From Methanomethylovorans sp. (GTDB taxonomy: Archaea > Halobacteriota > Methanosarcinia > Methanosarcinales > Methanosarcinaceae), in assembly GCA_014361205.1 (NCBI GenBank), contig JACIVZ010000012.1:1-33189 (forward strand): a DNA stretch of 33,189 nucleotides, given 5' to 3'. The notes beneath the pieces were generated by a model, which saw nothing but the letters and a program-made list of their open reading frames with translations, had not been told where the DNA came from and searched no databases. The position numbers were made by a program, and so were the translations under genes. Positions 24,388-31,558 of this stretch are shown in pieces; position 1 is the first letter of the stretch; every line of letters starts with the position of its first letter.

Positions 24388-24865
24388 GGTCTAAGATTTT
24401 ATCTAAGTTACAACTCTTAAGAAGCGTTTTTATCTCCTCTAAAGCTTCAGGATATTTATGAACTGTTTCAGGTAATCTTTCAAGTCCAAGTTGTTCTCTT
24501 TTATTCATGCTCATTTCATCGATCGGTACAGCATGGCCATATTCTATGAGTAGTTTGATCACATGTCTGTGTTCAGCCAGAATCATACCTTCGTGGGCGG
24601 CAATGGTGCGTATTTTGAGGATCGCATCTACTATGTTTATATTGCGGGGGCAGCGTTCCTGACAGTTATAGCAGGTAGTACACATCCACAGTTCTTTTTT
24701 TCTTAGTACATCAGGGTTTTTGCATGCATGCCGTATAAGTCGGCGTACATTTAGGCTGGTATGGCGTCCAGAAGGACAGCTTCCAGAGCACATGCCACAT
24801 TGCATGCACTTCAATATATCAATCCCGACTTCTTTTAATTGTTCCTGTACATTGTTTTTGTTCAT
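24377..24865 (-). CDS. hdrC: CoB-CoM heterodisulfide reductase subunit C
   Basis: HdrC passes electrons from HdrA to HdrB through two [4Fe-4S] clusters. The 162-residue protein has Cys20-x2-Cys23-x2-Cys26-x3-Cys30 and Cys62-x2-Cys65-x2-Cys68-x3-Cys72, the usual pair. The stretch SGRHTSLNVRRLIR between them is typical. It overlaps hdrB by 11 bases. The gene is divergent from glnA, with about 150 bases between the starts. Confidence 0.95.
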   Translation of the reverse strand: MNKNNVQEQLKEVGIDILKCMQCGMCSGSCPSGRHTSLNVRRLIRHACKNPDVLRKKELWMCTTCYNCQERCPRNINIVDAILKIRTIAAHEGMILAEHRHVIKLLIEYGHAVPIDEMSMNKREQLGLERLPETVHKYPEALEEIKTLLKSCNLDKILDHDS

Positions 24866-24957
24866 GTCACATCAATTAATGTAATTTCTATTGTTTATAA
24901 ATTGTTCCAGCATCTTTCTCTTCTTCTCTTTTTTTCCCAGTCATTCCCAAAACAAAA

Positions 24958-24967
24958 TCTTTATATA
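24958..24967 (+). promoter_or_regulatory. TATA box of the first glnA
   Basis: TCTTTATATA lies about 50 bases before the glnA ATG and is preceded by CAAAA, a BRE-like element. Confidence 0.55.
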
Positions 24968-24977
24968 CTATAAAGTA

Positions 24978-24991
24978 GGTAAACAGTTACT
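24978..24991 (+). promoter_or_regulatory. NrpR-type operator candidate in the glnA promoter
   Basis: GGTAAACAGTTACT contains the perfect palindrome GTAA-N4-TTAC and matches the GGTA-N6-TACC nitrogen-repressor pattern of Methanosarcina at all but the last base. It lies just downstream of the TATA box, over the expected transcription start. Confidence 0.4.
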
Positions 24992-25013
24992 TAATACCTA
25001 TGAGGTAATAGGA

Positions 25014-26351
25014 ATGGCAGAAAAAGCAATGACAAAAGAGGAAGTACTGCAACAAGTTGCAGAAAATGATGTAAAGTTCATAAGAACTCAATTTACTGAT
25101 ATTCTTGGTATCATCAAAAGCTGGGCTATCCCAGCAGAGGATCTCGAGGATGCTTTTGATACAGGTGTCATGTTCGATGGATCTTCAATTGAGGGTTTCG
25201 CAAGAATTGAAGAATCAGACATGATGCTTATGCCCGACCCTTCGACTTTCAGGATACTTCCCTGGAGACCAAAGGAAGGCGCTGTAGCTCGTATCATCGG
25301 AGATGTTAAGAAACCGGATGGAACTCCTTTTGAAGGTGATCCAAGATATGTGCTCAAGAAGACAATGGAAGATGCTGCAAAAATGGGTTATTCAATGAAC
25401 GTAGGACCAGAAATTGAATTCTTTTTGTTCAGACTGGATGCAGAAGGCAATCCTACTACCGATCTCACTGACCAAGGAGGATATTTCGACTTTGCTCCTC
25501 TTGATAAAGCACAGGATGTAAGGAGAGATATAGACTTCGCACTTGAAGCCATGGGTTTCAAGCTGGAAGCCTCTCATCATGAAGTAGCACCATCACAGCA
25601 TGAAATCAACTTTAGATTCGGTGATATGCTTTCAACTGCAGACAAGGTAATCACCTTCAAGTATGTTGCAAAATCCATTGCATATCATAAGGGCTACTAT
25701 GTTTCCTTCATGCCAAAACCTTTGTTCGGTGTGAACGGTTCAGGGATGCATACTAATCAGTCTCTCATGAAAAACGGAAGCAATGCTTTCTATGATGCAG
25801 ATGCTCCAAACGGACTGTCTCAGACTACGATGCATTACATAGGAGGTATACTTAAGCGCATCAGAGAGTTCACTGCGGTTACAAACTCAACTGTTAACTC
25901 CTACAAAAGACTTGTGCCCGGATATGAGGCACCTATCTATGTTACATGGTCTGCTATCAATAGGAGTTCTCTAATAAGGATTCCAGCTACAAGAGGTATG
26001 GGTACAAGAATAGAACTAAGGTGCCCTGATCCTGCATGTAATCCCTACTTAGCATTCGCCTTGATGTTGAGGGCGGGTCTGGAAGGTATTAAGGAAAAGA
26101 TAGAACCACCGGAGCCAACAAATTTCAATATCTTCAAGTTAAGTGAAGAAGAGCGTGCTAATAGAGGAATCCAATCACTTCCAGGGAGCTTGAAAGAAGC
26201 TATTGATCTTATGCTTGGTAGCGAATTTACAAAGGAAGCTCTTGGTGAACATGTATTTAATAGCTTCATTAAAGCGAAGAGCGCTGAATGGAATTCATAC
26301 AAGGCACAGGTGCATAAGTGGGAGTTGGACAACTATCTTCACATATTGTAA
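25014..26351 (+). CDS. glnA: Glutamine synthetase type I (first copy)
   Basis: This enzyme makes glutamine from glutamate, ammonia and ATP; twelve subunits form two stacked rings. From the ATG at 25014 the product has 445 residues. It carries the latch/metal motifs MFDGSSIEGFARIEESDM, GPEIEFFLF, NGSGMHTNQSL and NRSSLIRIPATRGMGTRIELR. At the position of the adenylylated tyrosine of GSI-beta (NLYDL) it has NIFKL, so it is a GSI-alpha type not regulated by adenylylation. AGGTAATAGG precedes the ATG; the open frame back to 24891 is not protein-like. It is divergent from hdrC. A hairpin overlaps its stop codon. Confidence 0.97.
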   Translation: MAEKAMTKEEVLQQVAENDVKFIRTQFTDILGIIKSWAIPAEDLEDAFDTGVMFDGSSIEGFARIEESDMMLMPDPSTFRILPWRPKEGAVARIIGDVKKPDGTPFEGDPRYVLKKTMEDAAKMGYSMNVGPEIEFFLFRLDAEGNPTTDLTDQGGYFDFAPLDKAQDVRRDIDFALEAMGFKLEASHHEVAPSQHEINFRFGDMLSTADKVITFKYVAKSIAYHKGYYVSFMPKPLFGVNGSGMHTNQSLMKNGSNAFYDADAPNGLSQTTMHYIGGILKRIREFTAVTNSTVNSYKRLVPGYEAPIYVTWSAINRSSLIRIPATRGMGTRIELRCPDPACNPYLAFALMLRAGLEGIKEKIEPPEPTNFNIFKLSEEERANRGIQSLPGSLKEAIDLMLGSEFTKEALGEHVFNSFIKAKSAEWNSYKAQVHKWELDNYLHIL

Positions 26352-26367
26352 GGGACATATCCCTTAC
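26348..26367 (+). terminator. Hairpin overlapping the glnA stop codon
   Basis: GTAAGGG and CCCTTAC form a 7-bp stem with a 6-base loop. The TAA stop is inside the left arm. It may mark the 3-prime end or stabilise the transcript; no T-run follows directly. Confidence 0.45.
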
Positions 26368-26443
26368 ATACAACTTTGCTTCAAATCTTTATGATGTGAG
26401 TTTCAATGCTTTAGTGTTAACTATACTTTTGATTAATCTCAAG

Positions 26444-26485
26444 GGAACGACGAGGTAAGCCTTCCATTGATGTTTGCATGGTTAG
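26444..26485 (+). repeat. Leader of the gltB operon with two words repeated (inverted) in the downstream hairpin
   Basis: GGAACGACGAGG at 26444-26455 and TGCATGGTTAG at 26475-26485 both recur as reverse complements at 30905-30916 and 30916-30926. In the downstream copy the two are adjacent and in swapped order. The words lie 52-93 bases before the gltB1 ATG. Confidence 0.6.
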
Positions 26486-26536
26486 TCTGTGAAAGGCAAT
26501 TTGTATATCTCCAAAAAACAATTCTTAGTGGTTAAT

Positions 26537-27589
26537 ATGTGTGGAATTATAGGAGTTATAAACCGGGTCAGATCTGTGATGGATGGCTCAGGTATAAAAA
26601 AGGCTCTTAGCCTTATGAATGAACGAGGAAGTGGAGAAGGTGCAGGTTATGTAGGTTATGGCATATATCCCGATTTTGCCGATTGTTATGCTCTTCATGT
26701 ATTTTACGATAATCTCGTAGAACCGAAAAAGAAAGTAGATAACTTGCTGGAAAAATGGGGTCGTATAGTTCATCAGGAAGAAATACCTACTTATGAGCGC
26801 CCCAATCTCAGAAAACAACATATTCCATGGCGATATTTCTACAAACCTCACAAGGATCTTATGGTGGGCAGTTCCACCCCAGAAGATGATCTTGTAAAAA
26901 ACCTTGTGATGGATATAAACTCCTGTATAGAAGGGGCACTGGTGTTCTCTTCAGGAATAAATCTGGGTGTATTCAAAGCTGCTGGCTGGCCAGAAGATGT
27001 TGCAGATTTTTATCGTATACAGGATTATAAAGGTTATATATGGCTTGCTCATAACCGTTATCCAACGAATACTCCCGGTTGGTGGGGAGGAGCCCATCCA
27101 TTCAATTTACTAGATTGGTCAGTTGTTCACAATGGAGAGATTACTTCCTATGGTACCAACAGACAATATGTGGAAAGCAATGGATATAAATGCACCATGT
27201 TTACGGATACCGAGGTTGTGGCTTATCTTTTTGATTTACTTGGCAGACGTCATGGATTATCAGAAGACCTGGTTGTAAAAGCCCTGGCCCCCCCCTTCTG
27301 GGATGAGATTGATACAATGACTGAAAGAGATAAAAAACTCAATCTTGCAATGCGTCTTACATATGGATCTGCTCAGATGAATGGACCTTTTGCTATAATC
27401 GTTGCAACAAGCCAAAGTATAGTAGGTTTTACTGATCGTATCAAGCTTCGTCCACTGGTCGTGGGTGAAAACGGTGATAAACTATATATCTCGAGTGAGG
27501 AAGCCGCAATTCGAATTATGGATCCCAAGGTACAGAACATCCGAATGCCCAGAGCCGGCGAACCAGTTGTTGGGAGGCTTATTGTATGA
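26537..27589 (+). CDS. Glutamate synthase, glutamine amidotransferase part (archaeal GltB1)
   Basis: This is a class II (Ntn-type) amidotransferase that frees ammonia from glutamine for glutamate synthase. From the ATG at 26537 the product has 350 residues and starts MCGIIGV. Cys2 becomes the N-terminal nucleophile after methionine removal. HNRYPTN, GGAHPFNLLDWSVVHNGEITSYG (split: GGAHPF and VVHNGEI) and CTMFTDTEV are the substrate-binding motifs. The residues encoded from 26489 would block the catalytic cysteine, so that longer start is wrong. The stop overlaps the start of gltB2 (ATGA). Confidence 0.93.
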   Translation: MCGIIGVINRVRSVMDGSGIKKALSLMNERGSGEGAGYVGYGIYPDFADCYALHVFYDNLVEPKKKVDNLLEKWGRIVHQEEIPTYERPNLRKQHIPWRYFYKPHKDLMVGSSTPEDDLVKNLVMDINSCIEGALVFSSGINLGVFKAAGWPEDVADFYRIQDYKGYIWLAHNRYPTNTPGWWGGAHPFNLLDWSVVHNGEITSYGTNRQYVESNGYKCTMFTDTEVVAYLFDLLGRRHGLSEDLVVKALAPPFWDEIDTMTERDKKLNLAMRLTYGSAQMNGPFAIIVATSQSIVGFTDRIKLRPLVVGENGDKLYISSEEAAIRIMDPKVQNIRMPRAGEPVVGRLIV

Positions 27590-29097
27590 CTCTTGGAAGT
27601 GTGCCTTTAAGGTACAAGGTTAGTATTGATCGTGATCAATGTATGCAATGTATGCGTTGCGTAGATAATTGCTCCTATGGAGTTTACAGGGTAGAAGGCG
27701 ACAATATATTAATTGATTCTCGGAAATGTACAGCATGTCATCGCTGTATTTCCATGTGCCCAAGGGATGCTATAATTCTTCAGGAAAGGCCAGTAGATTA
27801 TCGTAGTCATCCCTTGTGGACAGCTCAGACCAGAGAAGATATCATCAACCAAGCCCGTACTGGGAAGATACTCCTTGCAGGGATGGGGAATGCACTTGAA
27901 TATCCTATTATTTTCGATAGGCTGGTTCTGGATGCATGTCAGGTTACCAACCCCAGCATTGATCCACTTAGGGAGCCTATGGAATTACGTACTTATATCG
28001 GTAAGAAACCCGCAAGGCTGGAGTTCAGGAAAAACGATCAAGGTGATGTGGAACTTGCCACAGAACTTGCTCCTAATCTGAAGCTAGAGACGCCTATTAT
28101 GATAGGTCATATGAGTTATGGTGCTATAAGTCTTAATACCCAGCTAAGCCTTGCAAAAGCAGTAAAGGCAATGGGTACTTTCATGGGTACAGGTGAAGGC
28201 GGGATGCATAAATCTCTGCATCCTTATCAGGATCATACGATTGTTCAGGTGGCTTCAGGCCGTTTTGGTGTTGATATCGATTATCTCGAAAGGGGTGCAG
28301 CAATTGAGATTAAGATTGGACAAGGTGCGAAGCCAGGCATAGGCGGTCATCTGCCAGGTGAAAAAGTATGTGTTGATGTGTCATGTACACGTATGATCCC
28401 GTTGGGTTCAGATGCTATTAGTCCTGCACCTCATCATGATATATACAGTATCGAGGATCTTGCACAATTGGTAAGAAGCCTTAAAGAAGCTACCGAATGG
28501 AAAAAACCTGTATTCGTGAAGATTGCTGCTGTCCATAATGTAGCAGCTATAGCTGCAGGCATAGCACGTTCATCTGCAGATGCAGTAGTTATAGATGGTT
28601 TTCGGGGAGGTACAGGAGCAGCTCCCAAGGTATTCAGGGATAATGTAGGCATACCAATAGAGGCAGCTATTGCAGCTGTGGATCAAAAGCTGAATGATCA
28701 AGGCATAAGGAATGAAGTTTCTATTATTGCCAGCGGAGGTATCCGCAATAGTGCAGATCTTGCAAAATCTATTGCTCTTGGGGCGGATGCAGTATATATA
28801 GGAACTGCTGCTCTTATTGCTCTTGGATGCAGGGTATGTGGGAACTGTTATCGAGGTTTGTGCCCCTGGGGCATAGCTACTCAGAGACAAGATCTTGTAG
28901 AACGCATAGATCCTGATATAGGTGCAAAAAACGTTGCTAATCTTATTCATGCATGGACACTGGAACTTAGTGAACTGATGGGTGCGGCAGGGTTGAACAG
29001 CATCGAAAGTCTTAGAGGAAACCGTGATCGTTTGCGTGGATATATGCTTGATGAAGGACTTATGAAAGTGCTTAATGTCAAGCCAGTGGGGGCCTAA
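27586..29097 (+). CDS. Glutamate synthase, FMN/iron-sulfur synthase part (archaeal GltB2)
   Basis: This is the core of glutamate synthase: it reduces 2-iminoglutarate, formed from 2-oxoglutarate and ammonia, to glutamate on FMN. The 503 residues begin with a two-cluster ferredoxin domain (Cys19, 22, 25, 29 and Cys48, 51, 54, 58), an archaeal addition. The TIM-barrel synthase domain follows, with GHMSYGAISLN, GTGEGGMH, GQGAKPGIGGHLPGEKV and VIDGFRGGTGAAP. The cysteine set CRVCGNCYRGLCPWG binds a 3Fe-4S cluster as in bacterial GltB. It overlaps gltB1 and is 2 bases from gltB3. Confidence 0.95.
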   Translation: MTLGSVPLRYKVSIDRDQCMQCMRCVDNCSYGVYRVEGDNILIDSRKCTACHRCISMCPRDAIILQERPVDYRSHPLWTAQTREDIINQARTGKILLAGMGNALEYPIIFDRLVLDACQVTNPSIDPLREPMELRTYIGKKPARLEFRKNDQGDVELATELAPNLKLETPIMIGHMSYGAISLNTQLSLAKAVKAMGTFMGTGEGGMHKSLHPYQDHTIVQVASGRFGVDIDYLERGAAIEIKIGQGAKPGIGGHLPGEKVCVDVSCTRMIPLGSDAISPAPHHDIYSIEDLAQLVRSLKEATEWKKPVFVKIAAVHNVAAIAAGIARSSADAVVIDGFRGGTGAAPKVFRDNVGIPIEAAIAAVDQKLNDQGIRNEVSIIASGGIRNSADLAKSIALGADAVYIGTAALIALGCRVCGNCYRGLCPWGIATQRQDLVERIDPDIGAKNVANLIHAWTLELSELMGAAGLNSIESLRGNRDRLRGYMLDEGLMKVLNVKPVGA

Positions 29098-29099
29098 AA

Positions 29100-29840
29100 A
29101 TGGAAAAAATCATTATCGATGCAAAGGGCATGCATTATACCCCCCTCAACAGGCAGATTAGACAGGCAGTGGCTGCAGGTATTAAAGAAATTGAGATTAA
29201 AAATGTACTTGGACAGCGTTTTATAGCAAACGGTCTGAGAGGTGATGTGAAAATAACTATTTACGGTATTCCGGGAGGAGATCTTTGTATGTTCATGAAT
29301 GGTCCTGAATGTACTGTTTACGGCGATTGTGAACATGCTCCAGGCAATACCATGGATGGGGGTATGATAATTGTTCATGGCAGTGCTGGTGATGCTGTAG
29401 CACACAGTATGCGTGGTGGAAAAGTCTACATCCGGGATAATATAGGATATCGGGGTGGAATTCATATGAAAGAATATGAATCTAAAAAACCGATCCTGGT
29501 AATTGGAGGCTCATGTCATGCTTTTCTTGGTGAGTACATGGCAGGAGGCCTTATATTGGTTCTTGGAATTGGCTTGCAATCACCTATCAATGACAGAGGC
29601 ATTGGCAGTGGAATACATGGTGGGGAAATTATCATTCGTGGAAATGTGGATGACCGGCTACTTGGAATAGGTTCCAGAAAGGTGGAGTTCAATGAAAATG
29701 ATTTGAGAAGAATATCACCATTGATAGAGGATTTCTGTTCAAAGTTTAATATAGATCCGAATCCTCTGATGGACACTAACTACACTCATATTGTTCCCTC
29801 AAGTAGTAGACCCTTTGCTGACAAATATACATGGGAGTGA
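29100..29840 (+). CDS. Glutamate synthase, GXGXG structural domain (archaeal GltB3)
   Basis: A 246-residue right-handed beta-helix subunit equal to the C-terminal domain of bacterial GltB. Repeating glycine patterns such as GDVKITIYGIPGGDLCMFM, GNTMDGGMIIVHG and GGKVYIRDN are typical. It has no active site of its own and holds the amidotransferase and synthase parts together. It starts 2 bases after the gltB2 stop and its own stop overlaps the ribosome binding site of the next gene. Confidence 0.93.
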   Translation: MEKIIIDAKGMHYTPLNRQIRQAVAAGIKEIEIKNVLGQRFIANGLRGDVKITIYGIPGGDLCMFMNGPECTVYGDCEHAPGNTMDGGMIIVHGSAGDAVAHSMRGGKVYIRDNIGYRGGIHMKEYESKKPILVIGGSCHAFLGEYMAGGLILVLGIGLQSPINDRGIGSGIHGGEIIIRGNVDDRLLGIGSRKVEFNENDLRRISPLIEDFCSKFNIDPNPLMDTNYTHIVPSSSRPFADKYTWE

Positions 29841-29845
29841 TTAAA

Positions 29846-30868
29846 ATGGGTAAAAATTATCTTGATCTTAAAGCTGAAGTCTGGGATTCAGGTTTATGTG
29901 CAGCGTGTGGTGCCTGTGTAGCTGTATGTCCTGCAGATGCCATATTTTTTAAAACTGGGGAAGAATCCATACGTCCTTTTAACAATGGGTACTGTAAGGA
30001 AGTAAATGACGGCGTTCCATGTGGTGCATGTTATGCTATTTGTCCAAGGTTGGACTCATTGCCTACACAATTAGTGGGAAAATATCTGGAAATCTTTTCT
30101 GCAAAAGCAGAGATACCCATTCCTGGAAAACAGAGTGGTGGGGCTGTCACTGCTATCCTTGTGAATGCTCTTGAAGAAGGTATGATTGATGCAGTGGTAA
30201 CTGTGGAAGAGGATCCGTGGACTCGTAAACCATCATCCACTGTCATCACATCGGAAGAAATACTTATTAACAAGGCAGGAAGCCGTTATAACTGGTGGGT
30301 TCCCTTGGTTTCTTCTCTAAAAGAAGCTGTAGTTCTCCGTAAATACAGGAACATTGCAGTTATAGGAGTACCCTGTGTGGTTCAGGCTGTAAGAAAAATG
30401 CTTGATAGTGATCATGACCTTATAAGGCCTTTCAGGAAATCCATTCGTTTGGTTATTGGTCTATTCTGTACTGAGACATTCGACTATGAAAAACTGGTAG
30501 AGGGAAAACTTATCAGAGAATTAAAGATTGAACCCATGGACATAATCCGCTTTGATGTAAAAGGAAAATTAGAGCTGACCATGAAAGACGGGAGTTTTCT
30601 AATAATACCATTAAAGGACATAGATGACTGTGTAAGGCCTGGTTGCAGGATTTGTACAGATTTAACTGCCATTGGTTCAGACATATCTGCAGGTTCAGTA
30701 GGAAGTCCGCAGGAATATACTACTCTTATAATACGCAGTTCTGCAGGAAGCAATCTTGTAAAAAGCGCCATAAAAAACGGTTTTCTTTCTAAAGGGCCGG
30801 ATGTTGACTTAATGGCTATAGAGAAACTTTCAAGCAAAAAAATATCAAGAAGAAGGGAAACTGTTTAA
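29846..30868 (+). CDS. F420-type (FrhB/FdhB-like) iron-sulfur flavoprotein, probable electron donor subunit of glutamate synthase
   Basis: A 340-residue protein of the coenzyme F420 hydrogenase/dehydrogenase beta family. In FrhB, FpoF and Fsr this domain takes hydride from F420H2 through FAD. Here the N-terminus has a cluster motif Cys18-x2-Cys21-x2-Cys24-x3-Cys28, then CGACYAICPR. FrhB-family stretches follow: GKQSGGAVTAILVNALEEG, VIGVPCVVQAVRK and GLFCTETFDY, with the later CRICTD cluster motif. GGAGTGA lies 5 bases before the ATG at 29846; part of it is the gltB3 stop. The gene is locked into the gltB operon, so I infer that it feeds F420H2 electrons to the synthase. Confidence 0.9.
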   Translation: MGKNYLDLKAEVWDSGLCAACGACVAVCPADAIFFKTGEESIRPFNNGYCKEVNDGVPCGACYAICPRLDSLPTQLVGKYLEIFSAKAEIPIPGKQSGGAVTAILVNALEEGMIDAVVTVEEDPWTRKPSSTVITSEEILINKAGSRYNWWVPLVSSLKEAVVLRKYRNIAVIGVPCVVQAVRKMLDSDHDLIRPFRKSIRLVIGLFCTETFDYEKLVEGKLIRELKIEPMDIIRFDVKGKLELTMKDGSFLIIPLKDIDDCVRPGCRICTDLTAIGSDISAGSVGSPQEYTTLIIRSSAGSNLVKSAIKNGFLSKGPDVDLMAIEKLSSKKISRRRETV

Positions 30869-30888
30869 TAAATTCACTCTTACGGCTG

Positions 30889-30937
30889 CGGTGTCTATCC
30901 TCTTCCTCGTCGTTCCTAACCATGCAGATAGACACCG
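30889..30937 (+). terminator. Large hairpin after the glutamate synthase operon
   Basis: CGGTGTCTATC and GATAGACACCG make a perfect 11-bp stem around a 27-base loop. AT-rich sequence with TTTTAATTTT follows within 15 bases. It could end the operon transcript, but the long loop is unusual: 30905-30926 consists of the two words found inverted in the gltB leader (26444-26455, 26475-26485). A small RNA or protein-binding role is possible. Confidence 0.55.
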
Positions 30938-31051
30938 TATATCCATTTTAATTTTGCCTTTGGAATTAGGTAGCTTCATGGATAAAGTTATTGCTATAAA
31001 AGTTCTAAATTATCAATCCATAAAGATAATAAAATACGTTCTTCTTCGATG

Positions 31052-31558
31052 TTATAAATGGAATGTTTTCCTGTAATGAATGGTATCAACACCGTGATTT
31101 CTGTCATCCTTAACTACACAGTAGGGTATAAAGCCGTTAGACTCATAAAAACTCATAGCCGCAGTATTTGTGGACCAAGTGCAAACGTATAATTTTTTAA
31201 TATCTTGATTGATAAGATCATATTCAAGTTTTTGAAATAATATTCTGCTGATTCCCTTTTTTCTGTACAGGGGATGAACACACATTATGTTGATATATGC
31301 ATCCTTTTCTTTTTTCCAGTACTTGTTGCAGCCAATAACACCGAGTATCTTAGAAGCGTCGTCATTCTCTATATCAGTAGTATTCTTTGCAAGAAGATAG
31401 TAGGAATATTGCCCTAAAAGACATTTTCTAACTCTTTGTTCTATACCGTCACCTCGCAAACTGAGTGGAGGGTAGAACTCTTTATCTACAAGTTCTATAA
31501 ATTGGCAAAGAGAATGATAATCTCCCTGCCCAGCACGACATATCTCTATTTCCAGCAT
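31052..31558 (-). CDS. GNAT family N-acetyltransferase downstream of the second glnA
   Basis: A 168-residue acetyltransferase. The acetyl-CoA motif is MCVHPLYRKKGISRILFQKLE and the C-terminal AAMSFYESNGF is the usual end of the fold, as in ribosomal-protein or small-amine acetyltransferases. Its ATG overlaps the stop of the second glutamine synthetase (TAATG), so it is translated from the same message. A link to glutamine metabolism is suggested only by this arrangement. The substrate is unknown. Confidence 0.85.
   Translation of the reverse strand: MLEIEICRAGQGDYHSLCQFIELVDKEFYPPLSLRGDGIEQRVRKCLLGQYSYYLLAKNTTDIENDDASKILGVIGCNKYWKKEKDAYINIMCVHPLYRKKGISRILFQKLEYDLINQDIKKLYVCTWSTNTAAMSFYESNGFIPYCVVKDDRNHGVDTIHYRKTFHL

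Noticed and set aside
24891-25013. N-terminal extension of the first glnA
   Set aside because: The extension covers the TATA box and promoter. The ATG at 25014 has a ribosome binding site and gives the family start.
26489-26536. Longer start for the glutamate synthase amidotransferase
   Set aside because: It would bury the catalytic Cys2, which must be N-terminal in this enzyme class.
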